Virus record (IMG/VR): IMGVR_UViG_3300015264_000006
Coordinates: 1 to 56,439 of that record
From: a virus
Reading direction: 5' to 3' (one strand)
DNA: 56,439 nucleotides
The position numbers were made by a program, and so were the translations under genes. The notes beneath the pieces were generated by a model. It had not been told where the DNA came from, did not search any database, and worked only from the letters and a program-made list of their open reading frames with translations. Below, piece by piece: positions 15,181 through 23,253 of this stretch (the stretch's first letter is position 1; every line of letters begins with the position of its first letter).

Positions 15181-15525
15181 GGTAGGGTCCGCCGCGGCCT
15201 TCGCCGCCTCGGCCTCAGCCTCGGCCTTCGCCGCCTCGGCGGCGGCCCGCGCTTCCGCGATCACCGCCAGGCGCGCCTCCAGCCACGCCGCCGACAGCCT
15301 GACGACCGGGAAGTCCACGCTGGCGATCGGCACGTCAGGGCTGCCGCCGTGGAAGACCAGCCACCCCAGCGCCTGGATGCAGACAGTCCGGCCCGCCCCT
15401 AGGCCATCGTCGAAGTCCGCGAGATTGCCCTTGATGTGCTCCTCGACGGCGATGCCCTGCAGGACGGTCAGGTCCTCATCGTCGTAGGACCAGGACTTGC
15501 CGTCGTACTCGCACTTGATGATCAT
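15067..15525 (-). CDS. Tail assembly chaperone, unshifted product
   Basis: 152 residues. The N-terminal domain KCEYDGKSWSYDDEDLTVLQ, then EEHIKGNLADFDDGL and TVCIQALGWLVFHGG matches the first tail chaperone of actinophages, with an alanine/glutamate helix next. After the slip site the zero frame becomes serine/proline-rich and ends SASQNSTT, as expected for a non-selected readout of the overlapping frame. Confidence 0.8.
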   Translation of the reverse strand: MIIKCEYDGKSWSYDDEDLTVLQGIAVEEHIKGNLADFDDGLGAGRTVCIQALGWLVFHGGSPDVPIASVDFPVVRLSAAWLEARLAVIAEARAAAEAAKAEAEAEAAKAAADPTGAPGSGPPSGSTSEPSPRSSATSPPTSTDSASQNSTT

Positions 15526-15534
15526 TCGGGGCTC

Positions 15535-15966
15535 CTACCTGAATCCGTGAGCCTTGGCCCACCCGGTGATAGCGGCGTTACCCCACGCGTCGGCGGCCTT
15601 CGTCGCGGCCCGGTCAGCCGCCGCGGACAGGAAGGGGCGCGGAACCTGTTTTCGCCATGTCCAGTCCCTCCGGGACTGGTCCGGGCGGCCGAACACGGGG
15701 TGGCTGACCCACTGGCCGCCCGGCGCCTCGAACGTGAACGCCATCGGCGCCTCAGCGCCCCCGGCGGTGATCTCCGCTGACTTGCCGTCAGCGGCGACCG
15801 TGACCCTGATGGAGCGGGGGATGCGCTCCGACCAGGCACCCGCGATCGCACGCGCCTCGGCCGCGATGATCTCGGCCGCCTCCCGCATCGGCTTGCCGCC
15901 CGCGCCGAGCGACCCGACAGTGACGCCCTGCCCGGCCGGGAGGCGGTGAGAGGCCAGGCTGGGCAT
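15535..15966 (-). CDS. HK97 gp10-like head-tail protein
   Basis: 143 residues. The helix REAAEIIAAEARAIAGAWSE followed by strands IRVTVAADGKSAEITA, and the C-terminal RPFLSAAADRAATKAADAWG, resemble gp10-type tail completion proteins. It lies between the tail tube gene and the chaperones. The assignment rests on fold pattern and position. Confidence 0.6.
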   Translation of the reverse strand: MPSLASHRLPAGQGVTVGSLGAGGKPMREAAEIIAAEARAIAGAWSERIPRSIRVTVAADGKSAEITAGGAEAPMAFTFEAPGGQWVSHPVFGRPDQSRRDWTWRKQVPRPFLSAAADRAATKAADAWGNAAITGWAKAHGFR

Positions 15967-15987
15967 GGTGTCTCCTAGGTTGACAGG

Positions 15988-16004
15988 TGGTATACCATCT
16001 GGAC
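15988..16004 (+). promoter_or_regulatory. Extended -10 promoter of island 2
   Basis: TGGTATACC gives an extended -10 (TATACC 15991-15996) ending 8 bases before the ATG at 16005. GGTATACC is also a perfect 8-bp palindrome that could be an operator. A TTGACA at 15980 is too close (5 bases) to serve as -35. The message is probably leaderless. Confidence 0.55.
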
Positions 16005-16448
16005 ATGGGACGCATCTTAGGAACCATCGCCGCCGCCGCCCTGCTCATCGCGCTCGCCGCCTGCGGCGCTCCTGCCGCTAAAGCGGACCCGGTAGCGGCC
16101 GTGAAGGCCCGCGAATGCGCCGTCTACGCCAGGGTCCGCGACCAGATCCGCAGCGCTACGGCTCACGGCACGGAGGTTTTCGAGCTCATGTCAGCCATGA
16201 CAGCGCAGGGAACGCCACCCTGGGGCAGCGAGCTCAGCCGGGCCGCGAAATATGCTGACGTCCCGTCCGTCCCCCTCGGCGGCAACCCCGCGCGCGAGGT
16301 GGCCGCGGCGCTCAGCAACCTGGCGCTGCAGATCGATGACCTCGACCTGGACGCCACCGCCAGCAACCTCTCCGGCGTCCCGAACATCCCCAGCGACTGG
16401 AACCGGATCCTGGACGCCCAGGCCACGGTGGCTGCCGCCTGTGGCTGA
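16005..16448 (+). CDS. Predicted lipoprotein, island 2
   Basis: 147 residues. MGRILGTIAAAALLIALAAC is a signal peptide ending in a lipobox (LAAC), with lipidated Cys20 followed by GAPAAKAD. The mature domain is helical, with cysteines near its start and end. Phage lipoproteins made in lysogens often block superinfection at the envelope; that role is inferred. First gene of a three-gene rightward operon embedded in the tail module. Confidence 0.75.
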   Translation: MGRILGTIAAAALLIALAACGAPAAKADPVAAVKARECAVYARVRDQIRSATAHGTEVFELMSAMTAQGTPPWGSELSRAAKYADVPSVPLGGNPAREVAAALSNLALQIDDLDLDATASNLSGVPNIPSDWNRILDAQATVAAACG

Positions 16449-16620
16449 CCTGCACCGGCAGAAGCCGCTGTGCTTCCGGCCGTCCGGGGACGACCGCGCA
16501 TGGCTGGCAGAGTATGCCCGGCGCGCTGGCCGCTCCGTCTACGCAGTCCTCGCCGACGCCCTCGCCGAGTACCGGCACCGGCATACGGCGGAAGAAGCAG
16601 AGAAAAGGGAAAGATCATGA
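16441..16620 (+). CDS. Ribbon-helix-helix protein, island 2
   Basis: 59 residues from GTG 16441, overlapping the lipoprotein stop. QKPLCFRPS is the strand, DDRAWLAEYARRAG helix A and SVYAVLADALAEYRHRH helix B of an RHH fold. A charged tail ends RERS. It resembles the RHH protein at 4927. The stop overlaps the ATG of the next gene (ATGA). Confidence 0.7.
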   Translation: MADLHRQKPLCFRPSGDDRAWLAEYARRAGRSVYAVLADALAEYRHRHTAEEAEKRERS

Positions 16621-17402
16621 ACCGACGCACGTTATTCCTGATCGCCATGGCTGCCGTCATGATTGCCGCGTTCCTCGCGTTCCTCGCGATGTACCAGGGG
16701 CCTCCCGCTGGTGCCGCCACGCAAGCGCCGCCCCGGCACTGGCTGATCAGCAAGCCTGAACTCGCCCGTATCCGCGCCGCCGGGGCCACCGCAGGTTTCG
16801 GGTGGGTCATGTGCGACCCGGTTCCCCAGCGGTCACTGGGCTGCCCGGTACCCACGTTCACCAGCTACTACGCGTTCCGCCAGTGGGTCCTGGCCGGCGG
16901 CGCCGGCACAGCAGAGATCGACTACGAAGGGTCGGTCACCCCGCACTGGCAGATGACGCACCTGCTGTTCTACGTCCGCCTCACCGCCCAGCTCGGCCGC
17001 GCGCACGGCGTGTTCACCATCCTGTCCCCGATCACGTCGCGGGCGTCGGTGCCCACGTCGATGCTCGCGGTGGACGAGCAGGCCGCCCGGTACGGCGCGG
17101 GTGCGGTGGACATCCAGCTGCAGTGGATGGAGCAGCACCCGTGGCGGTACGCGGCCCTCCTGGCGTCCTGGGTGCCGCAGATCCGTCAGGCCGGGCCGGG
17201 CACGCTGGTTCTCGCCGGCCTGGCGACCGACCCGGAAGGCACCCCAGTGACCCCGTGGATTCTGACCCGCACGTACAGCCTGACCCGGGACATGGTGGAC
17301 GGGTACTGGCTGAACGTCCACCCGTGGCCCGGGCACCCCGGCTGCGCGCCGCAGGGCTGCCCGCAGGTAGCGGTCACGTTCCTGCGGAACATCGGCGCCT
17401 GA
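16617..17402 (+). CDS. Secreted protein of unknown function, island 2
   Basis: 261 residues. A basic start (MNRRTLFLIAMAAVMIAAFL) gives a signal peptide or anchor that ends near AGAATQ. The mature domain, with segments AGFGWVMCDPVPQR, GGAGTAEIDYEG, SPITSRASVPTSMLAVDEQA and VDGYWLNVHPWPGHPGC, looks like a TIM-barrel-like exported enzyme. Two cysteine pairs could form disulphides. No catalytic set is recognised. It would be exported from the lysogen. Confidence 0.7.
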   Translation: MNRRTLFLIAMAAVMIAAFLAFLAMYQGPPAGAATQAPPRHWLISKPELARIRAAGATAGFGWVMCDPVPQRSLGCPVPTFTSYYAFRQWVLAGGAGTAEIDYEGSVTPHWQMTHLLFYVRLTAQLGRAHGVFTILSPITSRASVPTSMLAVDEQAARYGAGAVDIQLQWMEQHPWRYAALLASWVPQIRQAGPGTLVLAGLATDPEGTPVTPWILTRTYSLTRDMVDGYWLNVHPWPGHPGCAPQGCPQVAVTFLRNIGA

Positions 17403-17425
17403 TAGACTGGGACCAATACGGACAA

Positions 17426-17911
17426 TCAGGCAGGAATGGTGATATTCTCGACGGGCGCCGACGTCGGGGTGAACTGAAGCTCGATGGTGGTCGGGTTGCC
17501 GCCGATCGAGCTGGACGGCGCCGACTGGAGCACCTTGATCGCGAACGCGTTCATTTTCCTGCCCGGGACGTCGCCGCCGGGCAGGACCAGCATGAACCCG
17601 GTGGTGTTGCGGGGCAGCAGCGTCCGGACGTCCGCGCTGGCCACGTCCGCGTACATGCTCAGCGTCGTCCCGTCCGCCGACAGCAGCCCGGGGATCGACG
17701 GGACGAACGTCGACGCCAGGTCCGGGGTCGGCACCGCCGCCCCGATCACGGCCCACGTCCCGTAGGAGGCGACCTGCGGGGACAGGTCAGTGCCCGCGTT
17801 GATCTCCGCCCGCGTCGGCGATGACAGGATCGCGATCGCGGGCAGGAAATTGAAGTGCCACGTGCCCTCCGGGATGTACCGGCTGGCCACGCTGATCGGG
17901 GTCGCTGGCAT
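17426..17911 (-). CDS. Major tail (tube) protein
   Basis: 161 residues. Starts ATPISVASRYIPEGTWHFNF and ends with a strand-rich domain (KMNAFAIKVLQSAPSS, TIELQFTPTSAPVENI). Size, beta content and position between the connector genes and the chaperones fit a tail tube subunit. The rightward island 2 separates it from the gp10-like gene. Confidence 0.75.
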   Translation of the reverse strand: MPATPISVASRYIPEGTWHFNFLPAIAILSSPTRAEINAGTDLSPQVASYGTWAVIGAAVPTPDLASTFVPSIPGLLSADGTTLSMYADVASADVRTLLPRNTTGFMLVLPGGDVPGRKMNAFAIKVLQSAPSSSIGGNPTTIELQFTPTSAPVENITIPA

Positions 17912-17914
17912 CGC

Positions 17915-18136
17915 TTACTCGCCTTCCCTGGTGTCGTCGGCCCCGGCGGCTGCCGCTGCCTCTGCTTTCGCCTTCGCCGCGCTGGCCCGCACCGGCTTCG
18001 GGGGGTCCGGGTCCGGCTCGGGGGACTCGTCCAGCAGCGCCCACCCGGCCCGGTAGTGGTGCGGCAGCGACGACTCGGGCACCACCGCGGTGCCCTGCGT
18101 CTCCGGGTGGATGATCTTCACGTATCCGGGTTCCAT
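17915..18136 (-). CDS. Small structural-module protein
   Basis: 73 residues. EPGYVKIIHPETQGTAVVPE and LPHHYRAGWALLDE form a small domain that recurs next to tail tube genes in actinophages; an acidic/alanine tail follows. Function unknown. It abuts the tail tube gene with only three bases between them. Confidence 0.65.
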   Translation of the reverse strand: MEPGYVKIIHPETQGTAVVPESSLPHHYRAGWALLDESPEPDPDPPKPVRASAAKAKAEAAAAAGADDTREGE

Positions 18137-18137
18137 G

Positions 18138-18497
18138 TCAGGCTCCGATCGCGATGACAGCGGCCAGGACGTTCGTGAGCGTGCCGGACACCGCGAAGGT
18201 CGCCACCGCGGTCACCGGGTCAGCGAGGTAGCCGACCAGCGGCAGCACCCCGTAGCCGGGAGACGCGACCGTCAGCGACCGGGTGCCGTTCACCGCCGTC
18301 CCGGCGACCGGGAGCCCGTCGAAGCTGGAGGCCGTCGGGATGGCCACGCTCACCGTGATGCTGGTGCCGCCCGACGGGTTGATGAGCAGCAGCCCGACGC
18401 CGTTCCCGCACGGCGCCGTGTTGCCCGACGCGGCCGGCGCGGCCGTCGTCAGCGTCGCCCCCGCGTGCGAGGGATTCTGGATGGTGTAGGCGGCCAT
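18138..18497 (-). CDS. Beta-rich structural protein
   Basis: 119 residues, rich in alanine, threonine, glycine and valine (AAYTIQNPSHAGATLTTAAP ... GTLTNVLAAVIAIGA). Consistent with a head or tail decoration protein. Its position upstream of the tail tube gene supports a virion role. Confidence 0.6.
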   Translation of the reverse strand: MAAYTIQNPSHAGATLTTAAPAASGNTAPCGNGVGLLLINPSGGTSITVSVAIPTASSFDGLPVAGTAVNGTRSLTVASPGYGVLPLVGYLADPVTAVATFAVSGTLTNVLAAVIAIGA

Positions 18498-18538
18498 CTC
18501 TAGGTCTCCGTCCGGTCAGTCACGTGGAACTCCCTTGC

Positions 18539-19003
18539 CTAGGTGGCGGTGTAGGCGTCCACCTGGACGCCGAACTCGACGATCGCGCGGGCACCCTGCG
18601 ACGGGTCCAGGCGCAGCGCCGCCCCGGATATCCCGGCGCGCAGCACCAGCCCGGACAGGGTCCGGTTCGCGGCCAGCGCCGCGCCGCATGCGGTGACGAG
18701 CTGGAAGGCGCGGACGGTGGCCTCCATCAGGTCCCCGCCGCCGTCCAGCACCAGCGCCGAGCACCGGATCACGTACTGCTCCCGGTCCGGGTTCCCGGCC
18801 AGGCCCTCGGCGGCCAGCGTGCCGTCAGCGGCGAGCGTGTCGGACGCCTGCCCGCCCCAGCCGACGATCACGACCTGCAGCGCCGGCGAGCTGGTCACCA
18901 CAGGCCCGTAGCGGACCTCTACCGGCGCCGCCAGCGCCGGCGCAGACTGGAACAGTCCCAGGATCGCGGCGAGCGCGGCCGGGGTCGTCGGCGACCAGGC
19001 CAT
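18539..19003 (-). CDS. Tail terminator / completion protein
   Basis: 154 residues from ATG 19003, which overlaps the upstream stop (TGATG). Helix TPAALAAILGLFQSAP, then VEVRYGPVVTSSPALQVVIVGWGG, and a C-terminal strand ARAIVEFGVQVDAYT. This strand-helix order fits tail terminator (gpU/gp17-like) proteins, and the position after the connector agrees. Confidence 0.65.
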   Translation of the reverse strand: MAWSPTTPAALAAILGLFQSAPALAAPVEVRYGPVVTSSPALQVVIVGWGGQASDTLAADGTLAAEGLAGNPDREQYVIRCSALVLDGGGDLMEATVRAFQLVTACGAALAANRTLSGLVLRAGISGAALRLDPSQGARAIVEFGVQVDAYTAT

Positions 19004-19824
19004 CAGGCGATCACCGGGCGCGGCGGCCCGCACCACTCCTTAGCCTTGGCCGGGACGGTGAAGAACTCGCCGGGCTGCCTGGACTGCTCCTCCGGGCCGA
19101 TAACGCCGGACTGCATGGTGCCCACGCCGCGCTGGGTCTCCCACAGGTGCTCGATCATGACCAGCGCGCCGCGCCGGTACCGGGACGGGACCTGCTGGTA
19201 CCCGGCGACGTAGGTGACGTCGACCAGGCCGGTGACGGGGGGTCCGGTCATGACCCTGATGATGCCGCCGGGGCTGACCCGCATCGTCGTGACGTCCCAG
19301 GTGATCGCGGCGTCCCACGAGACGACGGAGGTGAGGGAGATGACGGGCGGGTCCGCTGCGACGCTGAACTCCCGCACTTCGCCGTAGCCGCACAGGTCGA
19401 TCTCGTCGGTGATCACCCGCCGGACGATGGTCTCGTGCTTGTAGTCCTCGATCGCGCCCGTGGTGCCGGCGAGGAAGTCGAGCAGCTCGTCGTCGTAACT
19501 GTGGTTGGCCGGGTCGATGTTGAGCTGCTTCTTAGTGTCGGCCAGGGACACGATCGCGGGCCACGGGGTGGGGTCCACGTCCCACTCGTCGTCCCACGAG
19601 GTGACGGGCCCGGTGGTGACGGCGTGGGCGGTGTACCGGCCGGGAATCGTGGTCTGGTAGGAGAGGCGGTACTGGCCGGGGACGGCCGCGTCGGTGATCG
19701 CCGGGGTGGCCGTGGTCGCGTCGGGCAGGGTGACGGTCAGGGTGGCCGTGGCCGCGTGGGCCAGGGCGCCCGTGGCGTCCAGGACGTCGAACGCGATGGG
19801 GTACATGCCGCCTGCGCTGATCAA
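19003..19824 (-). CDS. Head-tail connector with N-terminal Ig-like domain
   Basis: Residues 1-90 form an immunoglobulin-like beta domain (FDVLDATGALAHAATATLTV, GQYRLSYQTTIPGRYTAHAV). After it, SLADTKKQLNIDPANHSYDDELLDFLAGTTGAIEDYK is the helical core of gp6-type connectors. The start is TTG 19824, which overlaps the previous stop (TTGA), or ATG 19806. The connector joins the portal ring to the tail terminator. Confidence 0.75.
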   Translation of the reverse strand: MISAGGMYPIAFDVLDATGALAHAATATLTVTLPDATTATPAITDAAVPGQYRLSYQTTIPGRYTAHAVTTGPVTSWDDEWDVDPTPWPAIVSLADTKKQLNIDPANHSYDDELLDFLAGTTGAIEDYKHETIVRRVITDEIDLCGYGEVREFSVAADPPVISLTSVVSWDAAITWDVTTMRVSPGGIIRVMTGPPVTGLVDVTYVAGYQQVPSRYRRGALVMIEHLWETQRGVGTMQSGVIGPEEQSRQPGEFFTVPAKAKEWCGPPRPVIA

Positions 19825-20840
19825 CCGAACTGCCCTCCCTGCGCTCTCGGGATGGTCATGGTGCCCGCCACCGCGCGGGCGGCGGTCGTGCTGGCGTCTC
19901 CCGCGCGGGCGGCGGGAAGAGGCATGGCTGCGTGCCGCGCGGTCCCGTACAGCACCGGCGGCCCGGCGGCGGGCGGAGGGTTCCACCAGCAGCTGCGGCG
20001 CAGCCGGGCCGGCCAGCGCGGCCGGTGCCCCGCCTGCCGGATGAGCGGGGCGGTCAGCGGCCCGGGTGAGGTGCTCGCCGGGCGCGCCGCGGGAACCTGG
20101 AAGATGCACCCGCGGCGGGGCTGCGCGGCCCGCGAGACGGCCCGGCGGCGCAGCTGCGGCGGGATGCCGGGGGACGCGTGCGGGACGCCCCAGATGCAGC
20201 CCCGGCGCGGCAGCCGTGCCCTGGCCGGTGGCTGCCGCGGGAACTGGGCCGGAATCGCCGCCGGGGGCGGCGCGGCAGCGCCCTGCCACGGCGGCTCGGA
20301 GCGGTGGCCGCGGGGTATGCGGAGCGGCTGGGCGCGGCGCTGGCGCAGGTGCGGGGAAACCAGCGGCCCCGGCGCTCCGGGAGCCGCAGCCGCCGGGGGC
20401 AGCGGGAAGAACCGCCCGCGGGGGGGACGGGCGAGCCGGGACGCACGGCGCGCCGTTCCCGGCGGCACGGAAGCAGCCGCCGCGGGTACCGCGAACCCGG
20501 CGGCCGGCCTGCGCGGGGGAAGCCACCGGCGGCCGGCCTGCCGCATCTGCGGTAGCGCAAGTGCCGGGGACGGCGCGGCGGCCTGCGGGAAGAACTGGCC
20601 CCGGCGCGGGACGATGAGGCGCCGGCCGGGATGGCGGGCGACCCGGGCGACGAGCGGGCCCGGCGCCGGGGGCGGCGGCGGCTGCGGCAGCCCCCAGAGC
20701 CGGCCGCGGCGCGGGACGGCAAGCCGCCGGTCGGCCTGCTGGATGAACGCGGCGATCAGGCGGGCCTGCGCCGCGGCCGGGCGCGGGGGAACGCCCCAGA
20801 ACATGCCGCGGCGGGCCAGGAGGTTACGCCACCGCCTCAC
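19821..20840 (-). CDS. Arg/Pro-rich repeat protein
   Basis: 339 residues, strongly basic. Seven or so diverged repeats of 40-50 residues centre on [PR]RRG-x-[FWI]-[WF]-x-[VLP]-P: RRGMFWGVPP, PRRGRLWGLP, PRRGQFFPQA, PPRGRFFPLP, PRRGCIWGVP, PRRGCIFQVP. Each is preceded by a G-P-L-[VT] segment. Coding pressure is evident because these motifs persist in frame. Position in the head module suggests a virion protein, perhaps DNA-contacting; function unknown. Confidence 0.65.
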   Translation of the reverse strand: MRRWRNLLARRGMFWGVPPRPAAAQARLIAAFIQQADRRLAVPRRGRLWGLPQPPPPPAPGPLVARVARHPGRRLIVPRRGQFFPQAAAPSPALALPQMRQAGRRWLPPRRPAAGFAVPAAAASVPPGTARRASRLARPPRGRFFPLPPAAAAPGAPGPLVSPHLRQRRAQPLRIPRGHRSEPPWQGAAAPPPAAIPAQFPRQPPARARLPRRGCIWGVPHASPGIPPQLRRRAVSRAAQPRRGCIFQVPAARPASTSPGPLTAPLIRQAGHRPRWPARLRRSCWWNPPPAAGPPVLYGTARHAAMPLPAARAGDASTTAARAVAGTMTIPRAQGGQFG

Positions 20841-20884
20841 GGCTTACCTCCCGGACTGGCCTCACGGCACTAGAGCAGGACCCT

Positions 20885-21355
20885 TCACTCCTCCCACTCG
20901 ACGCTGAGCGAGATCTGGTGCCCGGCGGGCAGCGCGACCAGCCGGTTCACGAACGCGATGCCCAGCGACGTCGACCCGCCGATCCGCCATTCCTCCAGCA
21001 GCTCCCACGGCAGGTCCGCGCCGGACTGGCTGTTGAACGACACGGTAAACGCGTCCGCCGCGGTCGCCGCGAGGGTCGGCGGCGTCGCGAACGTCGATGC
21101 CAGGCTGACCGCGTTCGCGGCCGAGGACGGGTCGAGCTTGTTGGTCGTCGTGTTCGTCGGCGTCACCACGGCGCCGGTCGTCACGTTGAAGCCCACCCGG
21201 ACCTGCTGACTGGTCGGCACGACCGCGGTGGTCGTCGACACGCCTAGGGTGACCCGGCGCAGCCGGGCAACGGTGGCGACGTACCCGAAGTAGCCGAACG
21301 CGGTGTCGGCGGCGACTGCCGCCGCTGAGAGTAGCTGCGAGTTGTAGCGAGCCAT
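20885..21355 (-). CDS. Structural protein, beta-rich
   Basis: 156 residues from ATG 21355. AADTAFGYFGYVATVARLRR, then VTLGVSTTTAVVPTSQQVRV and a C-terminal SLGIAFVNRLVALPAGHQIS. The layout resembles capsid- or tail-associated beta-sandwich proteins in actinophages. It follows the duplicated fibre-like gene on the same strand. Confidence 0.6.
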   Translation of the reverse strand: MARYNSQLLSAAAVAADTAFGYFGYVATVARLRRVTLGVSTTTAVVPTSQQVRVGFNVTTGAVVTPTNTTTNKLDPSSAANAVSLASTFATPPTLAATAADAFTVSFNSQSGADLPWELLEEWRIGGSTSLGIAFVNRLVALPAGHQISLSVEWEE

Positions 21356-21378
21356 GCCGGGCCTCTCCTGGTGATCTC

Positions 21379-22659
21379 TTAGAATCTTCCGCCGTACTGG
21401 CTGACCAGCGGCGCCGGGACCGGCGTCGTAACCCGGGCGATCCACACCCCGGCGTAATCGGCGCCTGAGGCGTTCGCCTTGATTTTCTCGGCCCAGGCCA
21501 GGCCGCCGCCGGACACGGTCATCGTGGTGACGCCCGCGCCGCCGTCCGAGGAGACCAGGGCGACCAGCCACGACAGGGGCGGCGGGGTGAACGCGTTGCA
21601 CGACACCGACGTGCCGCCCGTGTTCACCGCCACCGGAGGCGCCGAGGCGTCCTCGGTGATCGTCCCGGCTGCCAGGACCTCCAGCAGCGCCGCGCCGCCC
21701 CCCGTGCTGCTGGTGAACCCGTGCAGCGTCGCGCCGGGCGTGCCCGTCGCCGACGTCGCCGAGAACGTCAGGTACTGCTCGGTGTTGACGCCGTCGCCCA
21801 CGCTGTCGACCTGCGTGGACAGCGGCTCCGCGGTGTAGGTGCCGTTCGGCGTCGCGACCGCCGCGCCGTACACCCGCGAGCCGGTCACCGTCGTGGTGAT
21901 CGTGGCGTGCTGCGACGTGTTCGCCGACAGCGTGGCGCCCGTCTGCGCCGCCGCCGCGCCGGTCAGGACCTTGATGCGCAGCAGGATGCCGTTCGCCCCG
22001 CCAGCCGACGCCGCCGTGATCACCGGGTCGCCCGGCGGGGGGGCCTGCGCCACCCACACGCCTGCATAGTCATTGCCGGACGGGTTCTGCTCGACCATCG
22101 GTGCCCAGGTGACCCCGCCGCCCGACACGGTCATGCTGGTCGTGCCGCCGCCGCCGTCCGAGGCGACCAGCGCCACCAGCAGCGCCCCCGCCGGCGGGAT
22201 GAAGCTCGCCGTCGTCACCTGCGTCGCCGACGTCGTCGACGCCACGGGCGGCCCGGAGGAGTCCTCCGAGATCGCACTGCCCGAGCCGTCCGGCAGGATC
22301 TCGGCCAGGGCCACCCCGCCCGAGTTCGACGTGTTCTCCCCGATGGCCGTCGCGCCCGGCGTGCCCGTCGCGGCGGTCGCCCGGAACGTCAGGTACTCCT
22401 CGCCGTTGATCCCGTCAGCGATGTCGTCGATCTCGGTCGTGGCGGCCGACAGCGGCGAGTAGGAGCCGTTCGGGCTCGCCACCGCCGCGCCGTACACCCT
22501 CGAACTGGTGACCGTCGTGGTGATCGTGGCGGACTGGGCGGTGGCGGCCTGCGCGGTCGCGCCGTTCTGCAGGCTCGCCGCGTTGTTCAGGACCAGGACG
22601 CGCAGCGCCATCCCGGCGGCCGTCGCCCCGCCCTGCTGCGCGGTGATGGTGACCGCCAC
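21379..22659 (-). CDS. Tandemly duplicated fibre-like protein
   Basis: 426 residues formed of two related halves of about 200 residues. Matching segments include TITTTVTSSRVYGAAVASPN and TITTTVTGSRVYGAAVATPN, GTPGATAIGENTSNSGG and GTPGATLHGFTSSTGGG, and LVALVASDGGGGTTSMTVSG and LVALVSSDGGAGVTTMTVSG. Low charge and high Ser/Thr/Gly/Ala are typical of surface fibres and of glycosylated virion proteins. It lies near the glycosyltransferase gene. Confidence 0.7.
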   Translation of the reverse strand: MAVTITAQQGGATAAGMALRVLVLNNAASLQNGATAQAATAQSATITTTVTSSRVYGAAVASPNGSYSPLSAATTEIDDIADGINGEEYLTFRATAATGTPGATAIGENTSNSGGVALAEILPDGSGSAISEDSSGPPVASTTSATQVTTASFIPPAGALLVALVASDGGGGTTSMTVSGGGVTWAPMVEQNPSGNDYAGVWVAQAPPPGDPVITAASAGGANGILLRIKVLTGAAAAQTGATLSANTSQHATITTTVTGSRVYGAAVATPNGTYTAEPLSTQVDSVGDGVNTEQYLTFSATSATGTPGATLHGFTSSTGGGAALLEVLAAGTITEDASAPPVAVNTGGTSVSCNAFTPPPLSWLVALVSSDGGAGVTTMTVSGGGLAWAEKIKANASGADYAGVWIARVTTPVPAPLVSQYGGRF

Positions 22660-22687
22660 GGGCCGTCACCACCTCACGAGATCAGGG

Positions 22688-22703
22688 CGTATACGCTGTA
22701 AAC
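22688..22703 (+). promoter_or_regulatory. Leaderless promoter of island 3
   Basis: GCGTATACGC is a 10-bp palindrome that contains TATACG (22690-22695), 8 bases before the ATG at 22704. The spacing is the same as for island 2 (TATACC then 8 bases). No ribosome site is present. Confidence 0.5.
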
Positions 22704-22916
22704 ATGGAAGGAACTCCCGTCACAGTCCGGCTCGACGCCCCGACTCTCGCCACAGTCGATGAGCTTGCGGCTTCGGCCCGCAGGATCCCCGTGTTCGCCG
22801 CGATGCCCCCCGCCACGCGCTCTGACGTCATCAGGATGATGGTCACCGGATGGCTTCACGACCACCGCCGGGACGTGAGCGAGATGCTGGCCGGCCGCGA
22901 GCGGGGCACGTCATGA
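22704..22916 (+). CDS. Ribbon-helix-helix-like protein, island 3
   Basis: 70 residues. TPVTVRLDAPTLATVDELA gives strand plus helix A; after a loop longer than usual (ARRIPVFAAMPPA), TRSDVIRMMVTGWLHDHR gives helix B. The 10-residue loop insertion makes the RHH call less firm than in islands 1 and 2. Overlaps the downstream membrane-protein gene by ATGA. Confidence 0.6.
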   Translation: MEGTPVTVRLDAPTLATVDELAASARRIPVFAAMPPATRSDVIRMMVTGWLHDHRRDVSEMLAGRERGTS

Positions 22917-23251
22917 TCATCGTCGCGGCTGCCGTCATCGTTGTCGCCGCTTACCTGGTCACCGGCTTCCGCTTCGTCGCCCCGGCGTGGGTGACACGCC
23001 AGGTCGCCAGGAACATCAGCAGCTACCCGGAGCTGGCGCGGGACCCGCAGTACGTCGAGGAGTGGCGCCGCGATTTCGCCGGGCTGGGTATCGGCGTCGC
23101 CCTGATCTGGCCCGCGTTCCTGATGATGCGCTTCCTGGCCGGCGGTATCGCCGCCCGGTCGCCGCTGACCAGTCACGAGGCTGCGCAGAAAGCCAGCGCG
23201 CAGGACGCGCGCATAGCCGACCTGGAACGCCAGTTGGGCATCAGGCCGTGA
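22913..23251 (+). CDS. Membrane protein, island 3
   Basis: 112 residues. Hydrophobic segment 1 (IIVAAAVIVVAAYLVTGF) lies at the N-terminus and segment 2 (GLGIGVALIWPAFLMMRFLA) in the middle, with a charged domain between and a C-terminal helix (AQDARIADLERQLG). It ends two bases before the stop of the convergent late gene. A role at the lysogen membrane, such as exclusion, is possible but unsupported by homology. Confidence 0.65.
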   Translation: MIIVAAAVIVVAAYLVTGFRFVAPAWVTRQVARNISSYPELARDPQYVEEWRRDFAGLGIGVALIWPAFLMMRFLAGGIAARSPLTSHEAAQKASAQDARIADLERQLGIRP

Positions 23252-23253
23252 CG

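Noticed and set aside
15980-15996. TTGACA and TATACC as a standard promoter
   Set aside because: Only 5 bases separate the two, against about 17 needed; an extended -10 fits better.
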